DNA from: Daphnia pulex
Lineage: Eukaryota; Arthropoda; Branchiopoda; Diplostraca; Daphniidae
NCBI RefSeq assembly: GCF_021134715.1
Contig: NC_060026.1
Span: 744,001-808,000, forward strand
Reading direction: 5' to 3'
DNA length: 64,000 bases
Shown: one piece after another, positions 23,175 through 33,659 of the stretch
How positions within the stretch are numbered: the stretch's first letter is position 1
Layout: every line of letters begins with the position of its first letter
Position numbers and translations under genes: made by a program
Notes under the pieces: generated by a model
Database searches by the model: none
Told to the model about the DNA's origin: nothing
The model's input: the letters and a program-made list of their open reading frames with translations, nothing else

Positions 23175-23495
23175 TTTTCCTGTAACTAAGTTTTTTCTTT
23201 TGTATCGGCAGTTCGAACTACCTGCTGGGAATGCCAGTCAACAAAAGAAACAGAAAACAATTTCACTAATCAAATTCCTATTTAAATAGTAAGAAGTTTA
23301 AGGAGGATAACAGACTGCATAGAAAAATAGAAAATAAGCAAGAAAAATTGTTTTACAATGCAAATTATTTGTCAAACGGCAACATTGCTTGCCAAAGTTC
23401 TCATTTAAAGTCCAGCAAGCACAAGATCTAAAAATGGCTGTGCTGTGAAGTCTCACAGAAACTATTTGCAAATTTAGATTGCAGTATGGATGTAA
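23175..23495 (+). repeat. 330-bp direct repeat, copy 2
   Basis: Second copy of the segment at 17611-17942. Long identical runs such as GATAACAGACTGCATAGAAA and ATGGCTGTGCTGTGAAGTCT show the duplication is fairly recent. Confidence 0.85.
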
Positions 23496-23695
23496 TTAAA
23501 ATGAAAGGTGATTACTTTATTAGCTGATATAAAGTAGAAATCTTTGCACCAAACTTGTAAGCAGCTACAAGTTTCCATTGTCAGCTCTATTTGAAAGTTA
23601 CAGGAAACATTACCATGGAAACTGTTACCACTGTTCTGTTACCAACCAAACAGTCATCTTTCAAACAAAATTATTACAAACTAGTTAATAAATTA

Positions 23696-23740
23696 AATGC
23701 TAGATTACCTCTTAAAAGTTTTGACATTTAATCTAGCATT
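23696..23740. repeat. 12-bp perfect inverted repeat
   Basis: AATGCTAGATTA and TAATCTAGCATT with a 21-nt loop. No surrounding element recognised. Confidence 0.5.
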
Positions 23741-24000
23741 ACATTTTTCGGTCCCTGGTTGTTTTCAAATTGCTTTCTCAATTTATGCAGATACATATTC
23801 CAACATATTTATTTGTTTGGAGACAGCAGTTGAGTGATATAATTTCTTCACAAGGTGAGTTTGTTGCTCTACTTCTAATTTGAAGATTAGCTGAAAATTC
23901 CAATTGTTTTAATTAACTTTTCATCTCCAGGAATATACTGCCCGCTCACACATCTATAAGCTGATTCCATGGTATGCCCACAACTATTTGCAGGGGTGAG

Positions 24001-24836
24001 ACACAATTAAACTCTCATTTGTCATCAACAAGTAGTAAGTGTTGACTGTTGAATGTTCAATCCATTTCCCTGAATCGATAGTAAAGTATGTTGGTTATTT
24101 TTCTTCTTGACCCTTTTGCTTCGTTAGTGAAGAGACAAATACTGTTGGAAATAATTTCATTATCTGCTCAGTTTTTCTGGCCAGTTCATGTTTTCGACAA
24201 CTTTCTTGTTTAAAAGCCCTCCATTTCGACGACGAAATGATAGAAGATAGGCCTAGTTGATGTTGATTGCGATTTCTTCATCCTCCTCCGATCGAAATCT
24301 CTTTAAGCACTCACCGTTACGTGGACCATCCGTATTTTTAATGTAAAATCTATTCGATTCAACCATTTTCTCGAATTTGTTTTACTGTGAAAGTTTATTT
24401 TAGTTTTTTGTGAAGTTTTTTAAGTCAGTTGCATGCTTAAAGCAAAATATGACAGGTGCGTGGGTTTCAATATGCCTTCATATATATACAGACGGGATTT
24501 TCTAAGCGTATGAAATATCCAACAGTTTTAACCGACTTTTGATTTATTGAGGAAATTGTTCACGGACTAACCAGCATGAAGGTGTAGCAACCAACTGAAT
24601 TTGTCGTAGACGCTAAATAATAATTATCATATGTACGAGAAGGGATCGTAACGAATAGTTTTTAGGCCTATACGTCGTGATAGAGGCTGATGTAAATGTT
24701 AATCGTGTTTCTTGGTCGTTTAAAACCTCGGCTGTTCGTTTAACTGATGTGTTTTAATTGACTACCATACCACCATCGAATCTTACGGATTCTTATATTC
24801 ATTCGTCGTCATCAACATTTTTGATCTAAAATTTAT
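24001..24836. other. Intergenic, no feature seen
   Basis: AT-rich sequence between the fragmented plus-strand gene and the end of the kinase/ankyrin gene. Confidence 0.45.
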
Positions 24837-27551
24837 TTAAACGAGGCATATCTTCCGGCTGGCAAGATCTGCATCGTCGAGAAGTTTGATGATGGCATCA
24901 ACGATTTCTTTCCTTTCATTACAAGTCAAGTTTTCTTGCAACAGATTTCGGGCATCGATGCCATTGGATTTAACGTCAATTCCGAGTTGGATCAATAATT
25001 TGATGGCGTCGATTAATCTTTCGCTTGAATTATAAGCACATAACAAATGAAGTGCGTTCCCTTCCGTCTTCGTCCTTTGCGTTGATATCAATCCCCAGTT
25101 GAATCAATAACCTGATTGCATCGGGTAATATTTCAGTTGAATTATTACGACACAGTAAATGGAGTGCATTGTTTTCGTAGTTGTTTTTCTCATTTAAATC
25201 GGTTCCGAAATGGGCTAAGAATTTGATTGCGTCAATTAATCGCTCACTTGAATTATAAACACACAATGTGTGGAGTGCGTTGTTGCCGTTGTTGTTTTTC
25301 TCATTCCAATCGATCCCAAGTTGGATAAATAATTTGATTGCGTCGATTAATCTTCTACTCAAATTATTACGACACAAAAAGTGGAGTGCATTGCTTCCGT
25401 AGTTGTTTTTCTCTTTCAAATCGATTCCGAGTTTGATTAGTAATTTGATTGCGTTAATTAATCTTTGGCTTGAATTATTTAGACACAGTAAATGAAGTGC
25501 GTTGTTTCCGTCTTCATCTTTCTCGTTGGCATCGATTCCAAATTGAATTAATAATTTGATTCCGTCTTTAATCGTTCGCTCTAATTGTTACGGCACAATA
25601 ATGAAGTGCATTGCTTCCGTAGTGGTTTTTCCCATTGATATCAATTCCAAGTTGGATCAAAATTTTTAGTTCGTCGATTAATCTTTTCCTTGAGTTATTA
25701 AGACACAGTAAATGAAGTGCGTTGCTTCCGTCTTCATATTTGCAATTGATATCGATCCCTAGTTGAACTAATAATTTTATTGCGTCGGTTAATCTGTTGC
25801 TTGAATTATTAAGACACAATAAATGGAGTGCGTTGCTTCCGTTTTCGTCTTTCCCATTGACATCAATCCCGAATTTAATTAGTAATTTGATTGCGTTAAT
25901 TAATTTTTGGCTTGAATTATTGAGACACAATAAGTGGAGTGCGTTGCTTCCCTCTTGATCTTTTTCATTGACATTGATCCCGAGATGGATTAACAATTTG
26001 ATTGCTTCGATCAGTTTTTCGCTTGAATTATTAGCACATAATAAATGAAGTGCGTTGTTACCGTTGTCGTCTTTTCCAAGGACATCAATCTCTCCTTGGA
26101 TTAATATTCCGATTGCATTGATTAATACTTCGCTTGAATTATATCGACACAGTAAATGAAGTGCGCTGCTTCTCTCTTCGTCTTTTTCATTGACATTGAT
26201 CCCGAATTTAATTAGTATTTTGATTGCGTCAATTAATCTTTCGCTTGAATTATTACGACACAATAAATGGAGTGCGTTGTTTCCGTTGGCGTCTTTTCCA
26301 TTGACATCTATCCCGCCTTTGATTAATATTGCGATTGCATCGGGTAATATTTCACTTGAATTATTTCGACACAGTAAATGAAGTGCGTTGCTTCCGCCTC
26401 CATCTTTCCAATTAACATCGATCCCTAGTTGGATTAATAATTCAATGGCATCGGTTAACATTTGGCTAAAATTATATCTACACAATAAATGAAGTGCGTT
26501 GTTTCCGTTTTCGTCTTTCCCATTGACATCAATCCCGAATTGAATTAGTAATTTTATAGCGTCGATTAATTCTCTACTTGAATTATCACGACACAATAAA
26601 TGGAGTGCGTTGTTTCCGTCTTCGTCTTTTCCATCGACATCGAACCCGTCTTGCATTAATAATTCGATTTTGTCTAAATCCAAGTTGGTTTCTTTGCAAA
26701 GTAGACGCAACTCTTCTTCTTTCTCGGCCAGCTACAACACATAAAATGGTTTGACATTATTACTTCATGTTATACCAACAGCGTCGTGCAAGAATAACTT
26801 CTACAAAAGGTTTTGACTATATACTTTTATAGTGTATCATTGGCCTGTGTACGAAGATAGGTGAGAAAGAAAGGAAACTGTTGTTGAAAACGGCACAATT
26901 GTAAAAAGCAAAATTTTTTCCCCTTTTGTCAAAACCTTTTTGGAATTATTTTGTACCACCGCGCACGACACTCATCCAATGCCATTTGTAGATAACAACT
27001 TATATGTTTTATCTGTCAGTTGTCAAAATATTATTACCTTTTCTTTGATGGATTCTAATTGAATAACAACATCGCGAGATGAAAGTCTATGAATGTATTC
27101 GAATGAATGTATTCGAGGCCCGAAGCCAATTGGGAGAAAACCTTGGAGAAAACCGTGATGTAGTGTGGCAGTTTAGGTCCCCTGTATTTCAGCGAATGAT
27201 TAGCATCTAGAAACATGTGATCTAATGATGCGGCGCACAGTTCCAAAGCAAAATACCTAAAACCCGAGCAAATTTGTTTGAAACATTCTTATATCTTTGG
27301 ACATTCAAAACTTTACTTGAAATTATCGTCAGTTTCATAGTGGAAGCATTTGACGATATTTGGATGGTCTTGAAATTGAAGGTTAAGAATGCTTTCTTCG
27401 TGGTTAGCACCGTTAGCACCTATGAGTAGAACTCTTTTCACTGCCACTTTACTGCCTTGATATTTCCCTGGAAACACTGAGCCGTAGCCACCTTCTCCCA
27501 GCGGAATTTTGCCATCAAGTTGAATTTCCATTTCATTCAAACTGATGTTGT
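24837..27551 (-). pseudogene. IRE1-like kinase N-lobe fused to a long ankyrin array, damaged
   Basis: Minus-strand exons: 27551-27317 and 27256-27038 (kinase part), 26731-24837 (ankyrin part). The kinase part has a glycine loop GEGGYGSVF, Lys in VAVKRV, HPNIVKCFHYETDDNFKYF and ELCAASLDHMF, close to IRE1-type kinases. It stops at LEYIHS with no HRD or DFG motif. The second exon length does not keep phase, so there is an indel near 27085-27110. A helical linker (ESIKEKLAEKEEELRLLCKE) leads to 15 ankyrin units of 37 residues (111 bp, NALHLLCRNNSSERLIDAIK type) plus a capping unit. Two single-base frameshifts break the array, near 25600 (with a stop soon after) and near 25070. Upstream exons must exist, since the first one opens after an acceptor. 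A true gene with assembly errors remains possible. Confidence 0.75.
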
Positions 27552-29833
27552 CTAAAATGGAGCAACACCGAATTTAGTTGTTTGTCGGAATGCCTGAAAC
27601 AGAGATCTGGACGCCCGTTGGTTTCGAGATGGACGCAAGGTGCCCAAAATACTAAGCCTGCGCCTTACAAGTAGATAGCCTATCCATAAATAATTTATGA
27701 AAGATAAAACTAAACAAGGAAAAACTTTTTTGACAGGCTGTCGACGTATGACACTTTTCTGTTGTTGCTATGTAAATTTACACATTATACTCATAACAAT
27801 TGGAATCGATTTCTTGACAAAAACCGAGGCTCTTTTACCATCCGGATGATTCTGGTTTTCCTTTAGGTTTCTAAGTTGGTCATAAGATGATATTTGATTT
27901 TAGGTCTTATCATTTTTTATATTTGTTGAATGTTTTACTTACCCGTATCACTTGTTTGTTTTGTTTGTTTGTTTATTTTTACAAAAATTACCGAAAACAG
28001 ATTCCATGGATTTAGCGCCTATGATGGAGTAGATTCCACTAGAAGTGTGTCTATTGGGCTTGTCATCGCCACAGGGTAGCGGAAGTTCCTTGCCTCAGAA
28101 TAGCGTTACTTGTCAAACTCCCAGAAGCTGCAAACTTGCAAGAGAAAGAAGAAGCGAAGCGGAAATAAGTTGCGCTCTTTAAAGGACGAACTTCAACGTT
28201 CGAAATACCTGAAGAGCTGTTAAAAGAAAAAAAAGCGCCGAGTGATATCCGGCAATATCTAAGTATGTGACCGTATGTGACAAAGTGCAACAAACAGACC
28301 ATCTTCGTCCGACCGCAAACGAATTAAAGTATCTATCCTGACGTCAGGATCTTAGGATTAAGGCCGCATGCAAGGTTTCCATCGCATCTCCAAGAATAAT
28401 TCGCCGGCTTGAATCTCCCCATACCGAATTTTAAGTACGTCTCGTTTTCTGTCGGTCTCTTCAATGATTTTAGCACGCTCGCTTTGCAAGTTTGATTATC
28501 ATATTTGCTAAAACATTTCAAGTTTTCAAGACTATGGTGCGTCCAGCTTCGGATCCCAACAACCTTGTGCTAACTGCTCCTAGTTTTGGCGTCGTGGCCT
28601 CCACTACAGCAAATAATTAACTGCCAGTCTTTCGCAAATTGAAAAAAAAGAAAGACAACTGCCTACAAGAAAATTCAACGCTTCTCGAAACGCTTTTAAG
28701 AAAATCGCAGCCTTTGTATCGCAGCGCCTCTATCGGTTTGATAATGCACTAGTGAGTCCTTCAGCCTTTGCATAGATGTGATAGATGGTCAGACTGCCAA
28801 GTGCCAAACTGCCAACTCAATATAGAATATATTGTTTTATAGAAGTGTCATCCATTGGAAAGTAATAGTGAGTATTTACCAATTATTTTTTATCAAAGCA
28901 GGCCATTTGTCTACTGTTTTTCGATTGTTCAATCGTAGGATCTGTGATACCACGGTGATACCCATGAGTGTGTCGCCAACATGTGCTTGAAACAAAGCAG
29001 TCTATGTTCAGCTGGAAGACTCTGAAGAGTAATGTACTTAAATCCAAGTCTAAAGCACCAGGTAATAGAAAACATTGTCATCTCATTCTGAATCCATAGC
29101 TAATGAACATTTTATTGACTTGCATACAGATATGGAAACACAAAGAGAAAGAATTTTGCCCTTATTGTCAGTGGAGTTGGCGCTAGTTCTCTGCAAGCTG
29201 CTTTTGTTACTTGTTTGATGTTAAGCAATGCAGATTAATAGCTGGACCATGATAAATCATCACCCATACATGAGGTTATTTTTGCAATGAACCAGTGTAA
29301 CTAATTTTAGGGTTCATTATATTTATTCTCCAAATTGAAGTAGCAGATTTTTGGCGTGATCACTAATGATGTCTATTCTCCACAGATTGAAAATCAAATT
29401 TAAAAAAAAGTGAACTTTCCTATGATGACAGCCCAATTTGAGCCAACTTGATCGCATACCAAAGCCCTATCTGCTGCAGCCAGCTACAGAAGAACAAACA
29501 AGTACCAGGGTGCAACGAGTCCAATTGTTCTGTTGGCTGGTACCAACACTGCAATGCTGGCCTAGCAATTAGTTGCTGGAAAACATCATCTTAGCTCAAT
29601 CAATGGCCAACATTTTCTTGTCTAGTCCAAAATGGGCAATTCACCAACTGTAGGATAGCCAGCAGCTAGGGTAAACCATTGATGCAGGTAATTTTGACAA
29701 CAGAAGGACATAATATAGTGTACAGATTCGGCAAGTGATTCTCTTACCCTCAACTAGCTGACATTCAAAACATCTAACGGCGTAGATGCTTCCTTTTGCC
29801 AACCGGCCAGAAGACCTGGACCTCAATGGATAG
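27552..29833. other. Upstream of the kinase/ankyrin gene; no gene supported
   Basis: Presumably contains 5' exons or the promoter of the kinase/ankyrin gene, but I could not identify them. Short frames at 28060-28520 show no recognisable protein. Confidence 0.35.
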
Positions 29834-30031
29834 CACAACTACTACATCTTCCACGGTGGAGGTTGCTTCCCCCGCCGTCACTCCGACTTTTATGTAAGGA
29901 GAAAGAATTTTACTGAATTTGTTTTAACGTTCCATTTATTGATTTATTTATTTTTTCATTGTTAGGGAAACTGTTACGGCTTCTGCTGTCGTTGTTACGA
30001 CACTTGCTGTAATTACAATTGCTGGCGCTGA
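29834..30031 (+). CDS. Cys-rich peptide, last two exons (partial)
   Basis: Exon 29834-29893 follows an acceptor (GGATAG) and ends at a donor (TAT|GTAAGG). Exon 29966-30031 follows GTTAG and runs to TGA. Both are phase 0 and together read HNYYIFHGGGCFPRRHSDFY and then GNCYGFCCRCYDTCCNYNCWR. Eight cysteines in about 32 residues suggest a secreted disulfide-rich or Gly/Cys-rich peptide. The first exon, which should carry a signal peptide, was not found upstream, so this is either partial or a remnant. An alternative frame over the same exons is Thr-rich and less convincing. Confidence 0.4.
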
Positions 30032-31573
30032 CAAGCAGGTGAATCGGGTACTGTTACTCCTGACTTTGTTCTGCAAGCCCCCCACAATTTATTGAACGGA
30101 GGACATTTTCATCTACACTGCTCGGATTATTGAACCACCTGGCACGTCGTTGCCCTCCAAAATTATCAACAATAGAATGCCCGTTAACAGCCTAACAATG
30201 CAGCTGTTGACTTTCCTGAGCTTGGTTAACAAAAAGAGACGTGCAATCAAGTCTGCTCGACGAGCTTAAGGTAACGTTATCGTTCAGGGTGTCTTGAAAA
30301 AAACAATCCGAGTTGCTAAAGAAGGAAATACTGCGGAAACCTGTCTTCCTGATCTCAGTACTGCCTTCGCCTTTTCAACAAGTTCCTGTTGCATGCAGTT
30401 TCCGAAAGTGAGGCGGTTATCGTCAATTAAAGAAGCCATTTGTGTAGAACTCACCCGTTGCGTCAGCGAAAGTTGTCTTTTCAAGTTAGAATTCTTATGA
30501 TTATGAAGGAGGAAAGCAACTCGTAATGATGTTGGTCCTTGTTTAGGATTAGTTCATTTTTTGGCCAGTAGATCGAAGGAGAAGCCAATCTCGTAAAAAT
30601 TTCTTTGCTTGTGTTGCCAGTAGTCACGTTCGTGAAAGTCGTATCATGGGACCAACATTTTAATCCGAATTGAGATTCCTCGTCCATGCAGCTATCAAGT
30701 ACCAGAGAAGACATCGATGGAACGTGTGTTAACACATTGCTATGCTGACAGCGATAAGTAGTAGAACATTTTTGACGACTTACGAAATCCTTTGCCTGCT
30801 TCAGAGACGCCCTTCAGTTTTAAATCTCGATTGTTAGAATTCAGTATTTTCCAGTATCGCAAATCACAGTGGTCGTTGCCAACATTTTAACATCTATCCT
30901 CGCCATTTTCTCCAGCCTATTGTGACAACTTTATCAACATGTTTTGTGTTATTTGCTAAAACAGGTAGTTTGAATGAAGAATGTGAAGCACATTTCCCAT
31001 TTAAGTATTTAGAACCTGGTAATTCTCATTAATAGTCATAATAAGTGGCTTTTTTATTGTGTGGTTGATTATGTCTGTAATAAGTTTTTTTTTCTATTTA
31101 GGTTCTTGACTGAAACGATGGAGCAGGAATGGTGAGACGCTGAGACCATACAAGACTGCTTTGAGACATTGTTTTTATTCTTCTGGTGTCATTTTGTAGA
31201 ATATGTTTTGTTTACTGGATATGTGAGTGAAGTAGAAAGGACAAGGAAATCCATCCTGGGATAAAGGGAGAAGTGCATGGACAGAATAGTGCAGAATGGT
31301 AAATCTGCATAATGAAAACAAAATTGATGAAAGAACACTATTGTGTTGATACTACGAGCTCAATTGAACTGGGTAGTGTTAAATTATCTTGTGTGTAACA
31401 TAAGTTATTCAGTGATAACTAGCCATTTAAGCCTAACGATAATTTTGTTGTTAAATAAATAAACTTTATGAAGTAATACATAGAATTGTGCTTTATTTGT
31501 CCCACCTCCACCCACAATTCCACCACTTTTTTTTACAACACATACATACATGACATACACACATACACTTAAG
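30032..31573. other. No gene supported
   Basis: Frames here are short and carry no recognisable domain. Confidence 0.4.
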
Positions 31574-31914
31574 TTAACCCGTTGGCTGCCACGCCATACA
31601 ACCCGTAGGTTGTTTTCTACTACTCTACGCGCCACGTCTGAAGGATCCATGACCAAAGTGGGACTTGCCATTGCTGACAAGTCCGGGCTGACACGGTGAC
31701 AGGAGAAGATGGAATGCACAACCTCTAGAATCCATCACCGTATCGACAAGGGGGGAAGTCCCTATGGTGCATTGCCTAACGGGGCCTTTCGGCAAATCTT
31801 GGGCAGGTGCAGCTGTTCGATCCCAAGGCACATAAGACCAAGAGACCAAACAGTGCGGCCCGTGCTAAGGAGCTAACATGGGGGAGAACAAAGGCGTGGC
31901 AGCCAACGGGTTAA
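31574..31914. mobile_element. piggyBac-type MITE with TTAA target sites
   Basis: A 333-bp non-coding element (31578-31910) is bounded by perfect 18-bp terminal inverted repeats, CCCGTTGGCTGCCACGCC and its reverse complement, and by TTAA on both sides. TTAA duplication and CCC/GGG tips are the signature of piggyBac superfamily transposons. It has no transposase frame, so it is non-autonomous and was mobilised by an element elsewhere. Perfect ends suggest a recent insertion. The right half is related to 39841-40020. Confidence 0.9.
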
Positions 31915-33346
31915 CTAACAAAACATATTACCAACAATAACAATAGATGATCCGCGTAGAACTTGTAGGATGTTACTGCACGTTGTCGTGGCTCGTAGAG
32001 ATGCTGAAGTCTGATCCCGTCGTCTGATGTTCACAGTCTGTAGGCTGCATTCTTTCGGTCATTATCAAAATGGCTAAATCAAGGAGAAAACAAAATTAAT
32101 AACAACACTTGCATTCACTGACATGACAAATGAAGTTACCTTGATAACACCAATCAGGTTTCCCAAGCTATCCAGAAGATGAAAGAGTCAAGCGAGGATG
32201 TAGATCACTCCAACAGATTTCCCTATGTGAAGAAAGATGTGACAGAACATTCAAATGATTTAGTTAGTTATTATTTTAGAATTTCGATAACTTTTCAACA
32301 TTAAATCTAATATATTGGCAGAAAGTATGGGGGTTATGACAAAAAATAAAACTTACAATTGTCTGAAGAAGGAGAGTAATTTTTCTATCTTTGGCTGTAA
32401 GGCGGCAGCAGCAGTAGTTATCAGTGTCTTTAGAATTCTAACTAACTTTGGGATGTTAATCATGTTGTTAAATCTAAAGGAAAAATGTCAATAAATATTC
32501 CAACATTGATTGCAATAAGCTGAAGAAAATGGCTACCTACTACTTGAGTAAATCAATCAGAACAATGCAACACGTGTTGGTATGTGCGCTGCATCTTTTC
32601 CTGTGACTTCTCCGAAGTTGCTGCAATAAACCTGAAGATTACCCATGGCCTTGCTCATGCTTCCCATAGCCTTCTCTAAGACAAAAATACAATTCATGAA
32701 ATATAATATAGAAGTTTAAAATTTCTGAAAGATAAACAATACTTGTCTGTCAATGCAACATTTGTAGAAAAACATGCTCGGAAAAAAACAATACAAGTCC
32801 ACACTGGAGTTAGTGACCTACCAAGATCAATAGAAACTCCAGCTAATTATGAGGAATATAGACTAAATATGAGAAGAGGTTTTTTAAAAAGAGGCTATCA
32901 TTGGTTTCTACCTGTATTAACTGGATGATGCAATCAGCAGAAAGTCGATTATGAAAGGGTTGTTGATCGCTACTTGAAGGGTGATGCTTCCTTTCGCGTT
33001 CCTTCCTCTTGTTCCATTTCAAATGTGATCAAAGCATCAAGCACACACACAGGATGATAAATCAAACAAGTTACACAGAAATAAACTTCAATTTACTTAT
33101 GAATTAATCAGTAATTTCGTGGAAAAATAGGAACTTTTAACAACACAACAATCCGCCATTACATGAAAAACGAGGACTCTTGCCATCTATTGGGCACCTC
33201 TGAAACTCGGAAAAGTCCCAAAAACGTAATTAGTTTTGTGACACAACTTGAGCTAGAACAGCATACTTTAATTTGATTAAATCTAGCTTGAAGTCTTGAG
33301 AGCATTACAGGGAACAAAGCTCACATGCTAGTTTTGTGCAAATTTT
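31915..33346. other. No gene supported
   Basis: Some exon-like minus-strand snippets with splice sites occur (for example near 32640-32690, reading KAMGSMSKAMGNLQ), but they do not assemble into a gene. Confidence 0.35.
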
Positions 33347-33656
33347 CCGGAAGTGTACCGGAAGTAAGCGATAGCGCCTTATCCATTGAGCTACCATCAA
33401 AATAAACACAATTTTCGTGATCTCCGTGAAATTTGGGGTCGATAAGATGTAATTTAAACGAAATCCAATTTTTGGCCAAAATCGAGAATTTTCCTGAACT
33501 ATAGTTCAGGAAAATTCTCAAAACCGGAAGTACGCGTAGGTACAAACAAAAACATGAACTTTACCACAAATTCGACGAGGATCACGAATATGTGATTATT
33601 TTGTGCGTTGAATGAATATTTACTGAACTACTGCCTGAAAAGAGAAAACCGGAAGT
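33347..33656 (+). promoter_or_regulatory. Cluster of four CCGGAAGT (ETS-type) sites
   Basis: CCGGAAGT occurs at 33347, 33358, 33524 and 33649, all on the plus strand. The octamer is the classic ETS-family binding core. The last two sites sit in similar contexts (CTGAACTA, then GAAAA, then AAACCGGAAGTA), suggesting a short duplicated unit. No start site is identified nearby, so it may be an enhancer-like patch or repeat-derived. Confidence 0.4.
33484..33519. repeat. Perfect 36-bp palindrome
   Basis: GAGAATTTTCCTGAACTA is followed directly by its exact reverse complement, with no spacer. It is embedded between the second and third CCGGAAGT sites. Confidence 0.9.
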
Positions 33657-33659
33657 AGA

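Larger units (their letters stand above)
22806..24000 (+). pseudogene. Fragmented gene candidate, family not recognised
   Basis: Exon-like pieces with good splice sites: 22806-22887 (MWIMDIAIDFENLYYSSVMK...), 22955-23010 (AQRVDLPVLLELCSLLFHM, phase fits), 23794-23854 (IHIPTYLFVWRQQLSDIISS) and 23931-23995 (EYTARSHIYKLIPWYAHNYL in one frame). The last two do not join in frame with the splice sites present, and copy 2 of the 330-bp repeat lies in the middle. It may be a decayed gene, or one whose exons I have mis-joined. No function can be given. Confidence 0.35.

Noticed and set aside
17611-23495. The 330-bp direct repeats as the ends of a long-terminal-repeat element
   Set aside because: The copies lack TG...CA ends and no retroelement proteins other than an unrelated LINE lie between them.
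25500-26710. The 111-bp periodic sequence as a CRISPR or satellite array
   Set aside because: The period equals 37 codons and keeps an ankyrin consensus, so it is protein-coding repeat sequence.
32640-32690. Minus-strand exon-like piece KAMGSMSKAMGNLQ resembling ESCRT-III CHMP2
   Set aside because: Only about 15 residues match, and neighbouring pieces do not extend the likeness convincingly.
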